Counted from the first letter of the stretch, positions 17,697 through 26,867 are shown. The stretch: DNA of 64,000 bases from Crocinitomicaceae bacterium (GCA_002709305.1 PAQM01000022.1:1-64000), one strand, 5' to 3'. Notes: generated by a model not told the origin, from the letters alone. Made by a program: numbers and translations.

Positions 17697-18671
17697 TTAA
17701 AAATCTTCCTCTAAACTGAATGTTTGATCAGAATCATTGTTTAACACCCCTGACTTTTGATACTCACCAACACGTTTCTCGAAAAAGTTTGTCTTGCCTT
17801 GAATGGATATCATCTCCATAAAATCAAATGGGTTTGTTGCGTCAAAAAACTTTGGACACCCTAGCTCCAAAAGGAGCCTGTCTGCAACAAACTCAATGTA
17901 TTGAGACATTAAGTCACTATTCATCCCTATCAACTTTACAGGAAGGGCGTCCGTTACAAATTCTTTTTCTATTTCTACAGCATCCAAAATAATTTTTTGA
18001 ACCTCTTCCGATGAAAGTTTATTTATAACATGGTTGTTATAAAGAAGGCATGCAAAATCACAATGTAAACCTTCATCACGAGAGATCAGCTCGTTAGAAA
18101 AAGAAAGCCCAGGCATAAGGCCTCTTTTCTTCAGCCAAAAAATTGAACAAAAAGACCCAGAAAAAAAGATTCCTTCAACAGCAGCAAAAGCAATTAACCT
18201 CTCTGCAAAAGAACCATTTTCTATCCATCTTAAAGCCCAGTCTGCTTTTTTTCGAACACACTCTATTGTTTCTAAGGCATTAAACAATTTGTTTTTTTCT
18301 GATTTATCTTTAATGTATGTGTCTATTAAAAGAGAGTATGTTTCCGAATGAATGTTTTCGATTGCAATCTGAAAGCCATAAAAGAACTTTGCTTCTGTAT
18401 ACTGAACCTCCGACAAAAAGTTTTCTGCTAAATTCTCATTTACAATACCATCAGAAGCAGCAAAAAACGCTAACACGTGTTTTATGAAGTGCCTCTCGTT
18501 GTCATTTAATTTTGACTCCCAATCAACAAGGTCTGCGGCAAGGTCTATTTCCTCTGCAGTCCAAAAACTTGCTTCCGCTTTTTTATAAAAAGACCAAATG
18601 TCGTCATGCTCAATTGGAAACAAAACAAAACGATTCTTATTTTCTTTTAAAATTGGTTCTATCTGTGCCAT
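17697..18671 (-). CDS. nrdB: Ribonucleoside-diphosphate reductase, beta subunit
   Basis: NrdB holds the di-iron tyrosyl-radical cofactor that starts the reaction in NrdA. The 324-residue protein shows the ferritin-like ligands, including [10 protein letters not shown] (ExxH) and RDEGLHCDF (ExxH), and a radical tyrosine candidate, Tyr98, in FFYGFQ. The sequence style ([13 protein letters not shown], then [15 protein letters not shown]) resembles eukaryotic R2 proteins, as is usual in Bacteroidota. It is the first gene of nrdB-nrdA. The 439-bp region upstream carries DnaA-box-like sites and a small inverted repeat that may regulate it. Confidence 0.97.
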   Translation of the reverse strand: MAQIEPILKENKNRFVLFPIEHDDIWSFYKKAEASFWTAEEIDLAADLVDWESKLNDNERHFIKHVLAFFAASDGIVNENLAENFLSEVQYTEAKFFYGFQIAIENIHSETYSLLIDTYIKDKSEKNKLFNALETIECVRKKADWALRWIENGSFAERLIAFAAVEGIFFSGSFCSIFWLKKRGLMPGLSFSNELISRDEGLHCDFACLLYNNHVINKLSSEEVQKIILDAVEIEKEFVTDALPVKLIGMNSDLMSQYIEFVADRLLLELGCPKFFDATNPFDFMEMISIQGKTNFFEKRVGEYQKSGVLNNDSDQTFSLEEDF

Positions 18672-18804
18672 TTAACCTCTCTTTTTTATGTCTTTATATT
18701 GAGTGAGAACCTCTGTTATCACTAGATTATTAGCTTAAGTTTATTGTTTCTTCTTGTACAAATTTGGAGAGTGTGCTCTAGTTAAGTTTCTTAATACAAG
18801 AGAC

Positions 18805-18819
18805 TGACAAAAATTGTCA
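18805..18819. repeat. Short inverted repeat TGACAA-AAA-TTGTCA, possible operator
   Basis: Two 6-bp arms (18805-18810 and 18814-18819) are exact reverse complements around a three-base spacer. The site lies about 135 bp upstream of nrdB and has the geometry of a dimeric regulator site. It does not match the NrdR box as I know it. Confidence 0.4.
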
Positions 18820-18913
18820 TTTTTATATCTTAAAACAACAAAAAAAATCAACAATTTTTTCCTGTTTTCAACATTACATCCCCAAAACCCTTTGGCGATA
18901 GTAACTAAGAAAT

Positions 18914-18954
18914 TTATCAACAGTTACAACAAAGATATTCACAGTTTATCCTCT
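18914..18954. promoter_or_regulatory. Cluster of DnaA-box-like sequences upstream of nrdB
   Basis: TTATCAACA (18914-18922) and ATATTCACA (18935-18943) each differ from the TTATNCACA-type DnaA box at one position, and TTATCCTCT (18946-18954) is a weaker match. Starts are 21 and 11 bp apart, roughly whole helical turns. In E. coli DnaA regulates nrdAB through similar sites upstream of the promoter, so a regulatory role is plausible. Confidence 0.4.
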
Positions 18955-19110
18955 TTTTATTTTGAGAAACACTCCTAAAACATTCCTTCATCCCTCTACC
19001 TCTGAAAATTAACTACTGCGTATTAAATTTAAAATTTATTACAAGACTGTTCAAGATATTTTTTTTGATATTTTAAACATTATTTTGTTTGTAATTTAGA
19101 ATAGTAAATT

Positions 19111-20157
19111 ATGAAAAAACACTTTCTAATAGTTGGGGCGGGAGTCGCCGGAGCATGTACTGCGGTTCATTTAATAAAATCAGGTGCAAATGTCACAATT
19201 ATTGATAACAATAAAAATGTTAGTTCTCGTGTTGCCGCAGGAATAATTAATCCTATTGTGTTTAGGCGTATGACAAAAAGTTGGCGCATAGATGACTTCC
19301 TTCCCTTTTTAAAAACCTTCTACAAAGAGATTGAAGAGGACACCTCTTCTTCTTTTTTATTAAACCTTTCTATTCGTAGATTGTTTGCTTCGAAACAAGA
19401 GCAATTATTGTGGCTAGAAAAAGAAGGTCGGGATGACTTTTCACCTTACTTAGAAAGAATAACAAGGGAGGATCTAGATTATTCTGGGGCTAAAAACCCA
19501 TTTGGATCAGGAAGAATAAAAGAAGCGTATTGTATAGACGTTTCTGTTTTTTTTAAAAGCATAACTAAGTGGATTAAAGAGCATGGAACAATTATATCTG
19601 AAGAGTTTGACTACAAGAATCTTAAAGAAAACACATATAAGGGCACGTTGTATGATGGTATTGTTTTTTGTGTTGGTCATCAAAACAAAGACTGTAAATA
19701 TTTTGAAGAGCTTACAATAGAACAGACAAAAGGACAGCTGCTTACAATAAAATCTAAAACACTCCCAGAGAACGTTTCTCTAAACAGAAAGTGTTTTATC
19801 CTACCAAAAGGAAAAAGGCTTTTCAAAATAGGCTCTACATATGAGTGGAACAACCCAACTACAAACACAACAAAGCAGGGGAAAAAAAATCTTTTAGAAA
19901 ACCTTTCATATATTACAGATGAGAGTGTTTCGGTTTTACACCAAGAAGCGGGTATAAGGCCTACAACAAAAGACAGAAGGCCAATGGTGGGGACACACAA
20001 AACAGTCAAGACCTATCATATTCTAAATGGTTTAGGGGCAAAGGGGTATATGCTTGCGCCCCTAATTTCAAAAGAATTTGTTGATTATTTAATGAAAGGA
20101 GTTGAGCTTGACCCAAAAATTAACATCTCCCGTTATTACAGAAGAAATAATACTTAA
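19111..20157 (+). CDS. FAD-dependent oxidoreductase, DAO family
   Basis: The 348-residue protein has an N-terminal FAD-binding Rossmann fold (FLIVGAGVAGACTA, followed by the acidic strand end IIDNN) and the layout of the D-amino-acid oxidase/glycine oxidase (DAO) family. A conserved-looking late region, EAGIRPTTKDRRPMVG, then GLGAKGYMLAP, lines the flavin site in this family. These enzymes oxidise amines or amino acids; the substrate here is not known. No signal peptide is present, so it is probably cytoplasmic. It is followed after 30 bp by the bacilliredoxin gene in the same direction. Confidence 0.88.
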   Translation: MKKHFLIVGAGVAGACTAVHLIKSGANVTIIDNNKNVSSRVAAGIINPIVFRRMTKSWRIDDFLPFLKTFYKEIEEDTSSSFLLNLSIRRLFASKQEQLLWLEKEGRDDFSPYLERITREDLDYSGAKNPFGSGRIKEAYCIDVSVFFKSITKWIKEHGTIISEEFDYKNLKENTYKGTLYDGIVFCVGHQNKDCKYFEELTIEQTKGQLLTIKSKTLPENVSLNRKCFILPKGKRLFKIGSTYEWNNPTTNTTKQGKKNLLENLSYITDESVSVLHQEAGIRPTTKDRRPMVGTHKTVKTYHILNGLGAKGYMLAPLISKEFVDYLMKGVELDPKINISRYYRRNNT

Positions 20158-20187
20158 CTTTACATTTAAAACAAAGAACAATATAAT

Positions 20188-20604
20188 ATGTACCCACCAG
20201 AACTAGTAAAACCAATGAAAGAAGACCTTACGAGTGTAGGTTTTAATCAATTAACAACCACCACTGATGTTGATGAAATAATAAAAAACAGCGATGGAGA
20301 GACTTTACTTCTTGTTGTTAATTCTGTTTGTGGTTGTGCTGCGGGTAATATGCGCCCCGGCGTTAAGCTTTCTTTAAACAATGACAAAGCACCAACAACT
20401 TTAGCAACGGTTTTTGCAGGTGTTGATGGGGAAGCAACCAACCAGGCAAGAAAATATTTTTTACCATACCCTCCTTCTTCGCCTTCAATTGCCCTTTTTA
20501 AAGATAAGAAGCTTGTTCACTTTTTGGAAAGACACCATATCGAAGGTGGTTCCGCGGAAATGATTGCAGAAAACCTTTCACAGGCATACAACGAATTCTG
20601 TTAA
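20188..20604 (+). CDS. BrxA/BrxB family bacilliredoxin
   Basis: Bacilliredoxins remove bacillithiol from mixed disulfides on proteins after oxidative stress. The 138-residue protein has the family's CGC active site in NSVCGCAAGNMRPG and the conserved FAGVDGEAT and PPSSPSIALF segments. Many Bacteroidota make bacillithiol, so the function fits. The gene lies between the DAO-family oxidoreductase and a convergent glutathione peroxidase, a small redox-themed neighbourhood. Confidence 0.93.
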   Translation: MYPPELVKPMKEDLTSVGFNQLTTTTDVDEIIKNSDGETLLLVVNSVCGCAAGNMRPGVKLSLNNDKAPTTLATVFAGVDGEATNQARKYFLPYPPSSPSIALFKDKKLVHFLERHHIEGGSAEMIAENLSQAYNEFC

Positions 20605-20620
20605 GCCCAGATTAAGCTTT

Positions 20621-21151
20621 CTATTTTAAGTGTCTCATTATTTTTGTGGATGTCGGGCTTGTTATTGATGTATAGTAATCTATATAAGCACCTTTTTCAT
20701 CTACTAGATACTTTTGAAAATTCCAAAGAACAGAACTATTCTTTACCCCATTCAGTGATGATTGTGTTAGCCACGAATAAATAGGGTGCTGGTTTTTTCC
20801 TTTAACATTTATTTTTTCAGACATTATAAAGTCAACGCCATAGTTTTTTTGACAAAAAGCTTGTATCTCCTTTTCTGTTCCGGGCTCTTGTCCTCCAAAC
20901 TGATCACAAGGGAAACCAATGAGCACTAGTTTATCTTGATATTTTTCGTGAAGCACTTGAAGCTCTTTATATTGACTAGTAAAACCACATCTTGAAGCAA
21001 CATTTACAAAAAGAATCTTCTTGCCTTTAAATTGATTTAAAGAAATGTTTTTGCCTTCTATGCTAGTAAATGAATAATCATAAATTGAAGTTGATTGCGC
21101 CATGGAATTGCATGTTAAAAGGATAAAAATTATAAAAAAAATTGTTTTCAT
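20621..21151 (-). CDS. Glutathione peroxidase family protein (exported)
   Basis: The 176-residue protein is a thiol peroxidase of the glutathione peroxidase family. It has the catalytic set: the peroxidatic Cys in SRCGFT, Gln in FPCDQFGGQEPG, and Trp-Asn in LWNFQKYLV. A second Cys in FPCDQ could act as resolving Cys, so thioredoxin-type reductants are more likely than glutathione. Residues 1-18 form a signal peptide ending SMAQ, so the enzyme works outside the cytoplasm. Its first bases overlap the divergent promoter of the photolyase operon. Confidence 0.93.
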   Translation of the reverse strand: MKTIFFIIFILLTCNSMAQSTSIYDYSFTSIEGKNISLNQFKGKKILFVNVASRCGFTSQYKELQVLHEKYQDKLVLIGFPCDQFGGQEPGTEKEIQAFCQKNYGVDFIMSEKINVKGKNQHPIYSWLTQSSLNGVKNSSVLWNFQKYLVDEKGAYIDYYTSITSPTSTKIMRHLK

Positions 21152-21173
21152 ATAACAAATTTACATATTTTTG
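21142..21173 (+). promoter_or_regulatory. Predicted promoter of the light-repair operon
   Basis: TTG (21142-21144), a 21-bp spacer and TATTTTTG (21166-21173) match the Bacteroidota promoter pattern. Transcription would start near 21180 and run into the flavin reductase, DUF2256, CRY-DASH, photolyase and TIGR03643 genes. Confidence 0.5.
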
Positions 21174-21210
21174 TTTAAACATTTGTAAAAAAGATTAAAC
21201 AAAACTGGTT

Positions 21211-21825
21211 GTGCAACAAATTCTTTCTCTAAACGACATTTTAAAGCTAGACAAAATTAAACGGATTAATTTAGTAAATAGCCTTTCTGGTTTTAAGTCT
21301 GCAAATCTAATTGGTACAACTTCAAAAATCAAAAAAGAGAATTTAGCGATTTTTAGCTCTGTAATTCACGTTGGTTCTGACCCACCTCTTCTTGGTTTTT
21401 TAGTCCGCCCGAACAAACCTGTAAGACACACATATACCAATATAAAACAAACAGGGATTTTTACAATAAATCATGTTTGTAGCAAAACTTTTAATGATGC
21501 TCACCACACTTCTGCTAAATATCCAGAAGACATTTCGGAATTTGAAAAAACTAATCTCACGCCAGAGTACAACAAGTCTTTTTTAGCGCCATTTGTAAAA
21601 GAATCTTCAATAAAAATTGGCCTTTCTTTTAAAGAAGAGCATAAAATTAGCTCTAACAACACAATTTTTGTAGTTGGTCAAATTGAGCTTATAATCCTAA
21701 ATAAAAAACTTGAAAAAGATGGATTTATAGATTTAACAGAAAATAATACAGCCACAATAAATGGGTTAAGCGGATATAGTTTTCCGAAAAACATTGAAAG
21801 AAAACCCTACCAAAGACCTAAATGA
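21211..21825 (+). CDS. Flavin reductase family protein
   Basis: The 204-residue protein belongs to the flavin reductase-like split-barrel family, which binds FMN. It shows the typical [22 protein letters not shown] and GIFTINHV core. It starts at GTG (21211); no ATG gives a better N-terminus. It heads a tight operon with DUF2256, CRY-DASH, a second photolyase and TIGR03643, with ATGA overlap to DUF2256. In this context it may supply or reduce flavin for the photolyases, but that is inferred from neighbourhood. Confidence 0.88.
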   Translation: MQQILSLNDILKLDKIKRINLVNSLSGFKSANLIGTTSKIKKENLAIFSSVIHVGSDPPLLGFLVRPNKPVRHTYTNIKQTGIFTINHVCSKTFNDAHHTSAKYPEDISEFEKTNLTPEYNKSFLAPFVKESSIKIGLSFKEEHKISSNNTIFVVGQIELIILNKKLEKDGFIDLTENNTATINGLSGYSFPKNIERKPYQRPK

Positions 21826-21953
21826 AAGCCTATCTAAAAACAAAAATATGTGTCAGGTGTAACAGGCCTTTTACTTGGAGAAAAAAATGGGAAAGAGACT
21901 GGGAAAACGTAAAATATTGTAGTAAAAGATGTCAAAAGAAAAAACAGCCATAG
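21822..21953 (+). CDS. DUF2256 domain mini-protein
   Basis: This 43-residue protein contains a C4 zinc-ribbon-like pattern: [16 protein letters not shown], then KYCSKRC, with cysteines at 10, 13, 33 and 37. The pattern matches DUF2256, a short family often encoded beside photolyases. The start codon overlaps the flavin reductase stop (ATGA), and the 3' end overlaps the CRY-DASH start by 25 bp in another frame. The coupling on both sides supports translation. The function is unknown; zinc binding is inferred from the cysteines. Confidence 0.85.
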   Translation: MKAYLKTKICVRCNRPFTWRKKWERDWENVKYCSKRCQKKKQP

Positions 21954-23230
21954 TATGGTTCACCAACAACTTAAGAGTTTCAGACAACACGGTTCTATCA
22001 TTGGCTCTAAAAAACCACACAAGGGTGTTCTGTGTATACTGCTTCAATAAGTCTACCTTTGAAGGTTCTTTTTATGGTTTTAAGAGAATCTCTATATACC
22101 GAACAAAGTTTTTAATTGAAAGTGTTTCAACCCTAAAAAAAAACCTAGAGACAAACAATATCCCTCTTTTTGTTTATTATGGAAAACCTGAAAAAAAAAT
22201 ATCTGAATTATTTCTTTCTTTAAAAGCAGAGTTTCTATATGTCCAAAAAGAAACAACAAAGGAAGAAAATGAACTTATTAATCTAGTAGAAAAATCTTTG
22301 CCGCGAAATGTTCATATTAAAAAAATATTCGATCAGTTTTTATTCCACCCTGATCTTCTAAATTTTGATAGTGAAAAAAAACTTAAATCATTTTCTAGCT
22401 TTAGAAAAAGAGCAGGGAAAATTAAACTAAAACTAGAGCTAGGTCAGTGTATAAAAAAACCCAAAAACAACCTAACACACAATACAACAAAGATTCCTTG
22501 TATAGAAACACTTGGGTTCAAAAATTATACTCAAAACCCAAACTCTTGCTATACTTTCGTTGGTGGTGAGGACTCTGCAAATAAGCGAGTGGAAAATTAT
22601 TTCTTTGAAACAAAAGAAATTCGCAACTATAAGAAAACAAGAAATGGCTTAATTGGACCTGATTACAGCTCAAAGCTTTCCCCCTGGTTAGCTAACGGTT
22701 CTATATCAACTAGAACTGTCTATTCTAAAATCCTAGAACATGAGCGTTCTTTTGGGAGAAACGAATCCACATATTGGCTTTTTTTTGAGCTTTTATGGAG
22801 AGACTTTTTTAAACACATCTCTATTATTCATTCCAAAACTCTTTTTTTACGTGGGGGTATGCAAAAAAAACATGTTTTATGGAAAAAAGACAGACAACTT
22901 ATTGATTCTTGGATAAATGGAAAGACATCAGAACCATTTGTAAACTCTAACATGGTTGAGCTAAAAAAAACGGGCTGGATGAGTAATAGAGGAAGACAAA
23001 TTACATCATCCTATTTTACAAAAAACCTATATTTAGATTGGAGGGTTGGGGCGGCATATTTTGAAAGTGCTTTAGTTGATTATGATGTTCATAGTAATTA
23101 TGGAAATTGGCAATATGTTGCCGGTGTAGGTAATTATTTTAAAAGTCGCTCTTTTGATATTCCTTGGCAAGCAAAAACCTACGATAGCAACAAAGATCAC
23201 CAATCAATTTGGCTAAAAAACAAAAAATGA
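21929..23230 (+). CDS. DASH-family cryptochrome/deoxyribodipyrimidine photolyase
   Basis: DASH cryptochromes use FAD and blue light to repair cyclobutane dimers, chiefly in single-stranded DNA. The 433-residue protein has the N-terminal alpha/beta antenna domain ([13 protein letters not shown]) and the C-terminal helical FAD domain ([54 protein letters not shown]). DASH-type residues such as the late Asn-Tyr-Gly-Asn-Trp run are clear. It overlaps DUF2256 by 25 bp and the next photolyase by 3 bp, so the genes are translationally linked. Confidence 0.93.
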   Translation: MSKEKTAIVWFTNNLRVSDNTVLSLALKNHTRVFCVYCFNKSTFEGSFYGFKRISIYRTKFLIESVSTLKKNLETNNIPLFVYYGKPEKKISELFLSLKAEFLYVQKETTKEENELINLVEKSLPRNVHIKKIFDQFLFHPDLLNFDSEKKLKSFSSFRKRAGKIKLKLELGQCIKKPKNNLTHNTTKIPCIETLGFKNYTQNPNSCYTFVGGEDSANKRVENYFFETKEIRNYKKTRNGLIGPDYSSKLSPWLANGSISTRTVYSKILEHERSFGRNESTYWLFFELLWRDFFKHISIIHSKTLFLRGGMQKKHVLWKKDRQLIDSWINGKTSEPFVNSNMVELKKTGWMSNRGRQITSSYFTKNLYLDWRVGAAYFESALVDYDVHSNYGNWQYVAGVGNYFKSRSFDIPWQAKTYDSNKDHQSIWLKNKK

Positions 23231-24693
23231 AAACAGCAACTCTAATTTTCCCTCATCAAATATATCGTGATTTAAGTTTAATTGATAAAACATCTGTTGT
23301 TTTCTTAATTGAGGAATCTCTTTTTTTTAAAGAGTATAATTTTCACAAGCAAAAAATCGCATTTCATAGAGCAACAATGAAGTTTTATGAAAAACACCTA
23401 AAAATTAGTGGCTTCAAAACTGTTTACATAGAAAGTAAGACAAAATTATGCGAGCTAGACTATCTATTTGATTCTTTTGTGAAGAAAGGTTTCCGTTTAG
23501 TCAACATCTTTAATGTTTCAGATAATTGGTTAGAAAAAAAAATTAAAAACCAGTCTAAAAAAATCAAATTAGCATGGAGAGAAAGTCAAATTTTTATTAA
23601 CTCAAAAGATGAAATCTTAGACTTTTTTAAAAAAGAAAAAAAGACATTTTTTCAAACCTCTTTTTATATACAAGAAAGAAAGAAAAGAAAAATTTTAATT
23701 GACGGCAAAGGGCCTGTTGGCGGTGAGTGGAGTTTTGATAAAATGAACAGAAAAAAGTACCCTAAAAACCTAAAGCCCCCTAGAGTTAAATTAGCAGAAA
23801 AAACAGCTTATCATATAGAAGCTAAAAACTATGTCGCAAAATATTTTAATAAAAACTTCGGTGAGATACACATCGATTATCCTGTCACTTTTGAAGGTGC
23901 AGATCTTTGGCTTGAAGAATTTTTTAGATTCCGATTCTTTGATTTTGGTTTATATGAAGATGCAATAGTTGAAAAAGAATCTTTTTTAAACCATAGTATT
24001 ATTTCTCCTTTATTAAATGTTGGACTTCTTTCTCCTATGGATGTAGTAAAAAAAAGCATCTATTTCGGCACAAAAAACAACATTCCTATCAATTCTATAG
24101 AAGGTTTTGTAAGACAAATAATTGGGTGGAGAGAATTTATTAGAGGGGTTTATTTAGCTAAAGGAAGTCAAGAGAGAACAACAAATTTCTGGAGACACAA
24201 AAGACCCTTACCCAACACATTTTATACAGGAGAGACAGGTATGCCGCCAATTGACCAAACAATAAAAAAAATAATAAAAACAGGCTACTCCCACCATATT
24301 GAACGGTTAATGATTATGAGCAATTTTTTTCTTTTGTGTGAGATTAATCCTGATCATATCTACCAATGGTTCATGGAGGTTTATATAGATTCATACGATT
24401 GGGTTATGGTCCCCAATGTCTACGGTATGGGAGTTTATGCTGATGGGGGAGTTTTTTCAACAAAACCATATATAAGCGGAAGCAATTACATAAAAAAAAT
24501 GAGTGATTATTCATCAGGGAAATGGGAAGATGTTTGGAACGGTCTTTTTTGGAGATTTATGCATAAAAACAAAGCTGTTCTATCAAAAAACCCCAGAGTC
24601 AGCTTAATCCTAGGAAACTTAAATAGAATGAACGATGAGAAGCTTCAAAAACATATAGAAACTGCAGATGATTTTCTTAAAACCTTAAAATGA
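23227..24693 (+). CDS. Cryptochrome/photolyase of the FeS-BCP (PhrB-like) family without cluster cysteines
   Basis: The 488-residue protein resembles the prokaryotic (6-4) photolyase family (FeS-BCP, also called deoxyribodipyrimidine photolyase-related). It opens with TATLIFPHQ and has the FAD domain motifs FVRQIIGWREFIRG, FWRHKRPLP and HIERLMIMSNFFLLCEINP. Family members bind [4Fe-4S] through four cysteines, one in the LCxIxP region and three near SDY in the C-terminal part. Here the latter region reads KKMSDYSSGKWEDVWNG and has none; the protein has only two cysteines in total. The ATG at 23227 overlaps the CRY-DASH stop (ATGA); an in-frame TTG 18 bp upstream is less likely. Confidence 0.9.
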   Translation: MKTATLIFPHQIYRDLSLIDKTSVVFLIEESLFFKEYNFHKQKIAFHRATMKFYEKHLKISGFKTVYIESKTKLCELDYLFDSFVKKGFRLVNIFNVSDNWLEKKIKNQSKKIKLAWRESQIFINSKDEILDFFKKEKKTFFQTSFYIQERKKRKILIDGKGPVGGEWSFDKMNRKKYPKNLKPPRVKLAEKTAYHIEAKNYVAKYFNKNFGEIHIDYPVTFEGADLWLEEFFRFRFFDFGLYEDAIVEKESFLNHSIISPLLNVGLLSPMDVVKKSIYFGTKNNIPINSIEGFVRQIIGWREFIRGVYLAKGSQERTTNFWRHKRPLPNTFYTGETGMPPIDQTIKKIIKTGYSHHIERLMIMSNFFLLCEINPDHIYQWFMEVYIDSYDWVMVPNVYGMGVYADGGVFSTKPYISGSNYIKKMSDYSSGKWEDVWNGLFWRFMHKNKAVLSKNPRVSLILGNLNRMNDEKLQKHIETADDFLKTLK

Positions 24694-24696
24694 GTT

Positions 24697-24981
24697 ATGG
24701 CCCCAATTAAAAAAAACCATGATCTTGATAGAATAATAGAAATGGCATGGGAGGATAGAACCCCTTTTGACGCTATCAAGCTTCAATTTGGTCTTGAAGA
24801 AAACGACGTTCGGATATTAATGAGAAAACACCTAAAACCTAACTCCTTTATACTATGGAGAAAGAGAGTTAAAGGTAGAAAAACAAAACACCTTAAAGTC
24901 AGGGGTTTTAAGTCTTCTTCTTTTCGCTGTTCAAGACAAAAGGTTATCTCAAACAATAAAATAACTAAATCAAAAAAGTAA
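24697..24981 (+). CDS. TIGR03643 family protein
   Basis: The 94-residue protein matches TIGR03643, a short family that commonly sits beside photolyase genes. It has LDRIIEMAWEDRTPFDAI, FGLEENDVRILMR and LWRKRVKGRKTKH, followed by a basic, Ser/Lys-rich tail. The compact helical, basic character would suit nucleic acid binding, but no function is established to my knowledge. It follows the second photolyase by 3 bp and is the last gene of the light-repair operon. It converges on mnmE 43 bp downstream. Confidence 0.88.
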   Translation: MAPIKKNHDLDRIIEMAWEDRTPFDAIKLQFGLEENDVRILMRKHLKPNSFILWRKRVKGRKTKHLKVRGFKSSSFRCSRQKVISNNKITKSKK

Positions 24982-25024
24982 ACAAAATTTGTTAGTGTTT
25001 TGTTTTTTGTGTCATTTTTACTAA

Positions 25025-26386
25025 TTACTTCCCGATACAAAAGTTACTAAAAATATTCCCTAGCAAATCATCCGTAGATATGTCGTTTGTAATGCTTCCC
25101 AAATGGAACATTGCTTGACGAATGTCCATAGCAACAAAGTCTCCCGAAACACCAGAGGTAAGAGACTCTTTTGTTTTTTCTAATGACTCTATTGTTTTTG
25201 TAAGTGATTGATAATGTCTAGAGTTTGAAACTATTGTCTCATCACCAAGCTTAAAATCTCCCTGAACCTCAGAAACTAAAAGCTCTTTAAGTTTGTTTAT
25301 ATTTTTACCTGTTTTTGCACTTAAACAAACCGCGTCTTTTATCCGGAGTTTTGATATGTCAATTTTGTTTAATATAATCAACACACATTTTTCTGGATCT
25401 TCTTTTTTTAACTTTTCAGCCCACAACGAAACTTCATTGACATTGTTTTTATTGGAAGCATCCGCCATACACAAAACAATAGATGCTTGTTTTATTTTTT
25501 CTAAAGAGCGCTCTATCCCTATCGCCTCTATTTCTTCAGCTCCTTCTCTTATTCCCGCAGTATCGATTAACCGAAATAATATTCCATCAATATTTATTGT
25601 TTCTTCGACTGAATCTCGTGTTGTCCCCTCAATATCACTAACTATAGCCCTATCGTCCCCTAATAGCTGGTTTAATAGTGTGCTTTTCCCTGTGTTTGGT
25701 GCGCCAACTATTGCTACAGGAACACCTTTTTTTATTGCATTTCCAAGATCAAAAGACTTAACCAATCGCTTAAGATATTTTAAAACACCGTCAACTAAAC
25801 CCTCTAAATCATCACGATTTGCAAACTCTACATCTTCTTCTCCAAAATCGAGTTCCAGCTCAACTAAAGAGGCAAAGTTTATTAGTTTTTCACGTAGCTC
25901 TTTCAGCTCGCTTGAAAAGTTTCCTTTAAGCTGATTTAATGCAATTTGGTGTGCTTTTTGTGATTCTGAAGCAATTAAATCTGCCACAGCCTCTGCTTGC
26001 GAAAGATCTATCTTTCCGTTTAAAAATGCCCTAAGAGTAAACTCTCCAGGACTAGCCATTCTAGCGCCACCCTGAATTAATAATTTAATAATTTCTTTTT
26101 GTATGTATGGTGACCCATGACACGAGACTTCAACACTTTCCTCCCCGGTAAAACTTCTTCCATCCTTAAAAACTGAAACCAAAACCTCATCAATTAACTC
26201 TCCTCCTGCTGAAGAAATAGAACCAAAATGTATTGTGTGAGAATTTAAGCCCAATAGATTTTTAGAAAAAAGCTTTGAAACTATCTCAAAAGATTTTGAG
26301 CCTGAGATACGAATAACACCTATTGCACCAACACCGTTTGGTGTGGCTAGCGCACAGATTGTATCTTCATTTTTATTTTGAGACAT
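25025..26386 (-). CDS. mnmE: tRNA uridine-5-carboxymethylaminomethyl modification GTPase MnmE
   Basis: MnmE works with MnmG to modify wobble uridine 34 of several tRNAs. The 453-residue protein has the N-terminal formyl-tetrahydrofolate-binding domain, a helical domain interrupted by a G domain (GAPNTGKSTLLN, then GTTRD, DTAGIR, NKID), and ends in the family's C-terminal Cys motif, CIGK. Length and order are complete. MnmG is encoded in this window about 10 kb away, so the two partners are in separate operons here. Confidence 0.98.
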   Translation of the reverse strand: MSQNKNEDTICALATPNGVGAIGVIRISGSKSFEIVSKLFSKNLLGLNSHTIHFGSISSAGGELIDEVLVSVFKDGRSFTGEESVEVSCHGSPYIQKEIIKLLIQGGARMASPGEFTLRAFLNGKIDLSQAEAVADLIASESQKAHQIALNQLKGNFSSELKELREKLINFASLVELELDFGEEDVEFANRDDLEGLVDGVLKYLKRLVKSFDLGNAIKKGVPVAIVGAPNTGKSTLLNQLLGDDRAIVSDIEGTTRDSVEETINIDGILFRLIDTAGIREGAEEIEAIGIERSLEKIKQASIVLCMADASNKNNVNEVSLWAEKLKKEDPEKCVLIILNKIDISKLRIKDAVCLSAKTGKNINKLKELLVSEVQGDFKLGDETIVSNSRHYQSLTKTIESLEKTKESLTSGVSGDFVAMDIRQAMFHLGSITNDISTDDLLGNIFSNFCIGK

Positions 26387-26402
26387 AACACAAATTTAAT
26401 CC

Positions 26403-26846
26403 TTATTTCCTCTTTGATTCAAAAAAAGTTTTAATCAAATCACGACATTCTTTTTCCATTATACCTGAAATAACCTTTGTCTTTGGGTGGTATATTCCTG
26501 TATACCTTCCCGCCCCTCTCTCTTCGTCTTTTGCGCCAAAAACAACCTTGTCTATTTGAGACCAGTAAAGGGCACCAGCACACATTACGCATGGCTCAAG
26601 GGTTACATATAAAGAGCAGCCCTTAAGATATTTACCACCAAGATATGAAGATGCAGATGTAATTGCTTGTGTTTCTGCGTGAGCTGTAACATCAGTAAGT
26701 AGCTCTGTTAAATTATGTGCTCTAGCAATAACCTGATTTTTAGCAACAACAACAGCGCCAACAGGAACCTCTCCTGCCTCTAGTGCTTTTTGAGCCTCAG
26801 CATATGCTTTTTTCATAAAGTACTCATCGCTGTGCGGTGAAATCAT
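26403..26846 (-). CDS. tadA: tRNA-specific adenosine deaminase
   Basis: TadA converts adenosine 34 to inosine in tRNA-Arg(ACG). The protein has the deaminase zinc site: HAETQAI (His and catalytic Glu) and PCVMCAGA (two Cys ligands). The chosen ATG at 26846 gives 147 residues beginning MISPHSDEYFMKKAY. An upstream TTG (26870) would overlap a predicted promoter box, so it is rejected. Residues after the active site (KDEERGAGRY, then a short helical end) fit TadA better than guanine deaminase. It lies 16 bp before mnmE on the same strand, so two tRNA wobble-base enzymes are probably co-transcribed. Confidence 0.93.
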   Translation of the reverse strand: MISPHSDEYFMKKAYAEAQKALEAGEVPVGAVVVAKNQVIARAHNLTELLTDVTAHAETQAITSASSYLGGKYLKGCSLYVTLEPCVMCAGALYWSQIDKVVFGAKDEERGAGRYTGIYHPKTKVISGIMEKECRDLIKTFFESKRK

Positions 26847-26867
26847 ATAGTGTTCTTTTTTAAAGTT

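Larger units (their letters stand above)
18672..19110. other. Divergent intergenic region upstream of nrdB, 439 bp
   Basis: The region separates nrdB (minus) from the flavoprotein gene (plus). It is AT-rich and contains the inverted repeat at 18805-18819 and a cluster of DnaA-box-like sequences at 18914-18954. No sequence matching the NrdR box and no exact TAnnTTTG box was seen by eye on either strand. No open frame with protein character was found. Confidence 0.65.
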
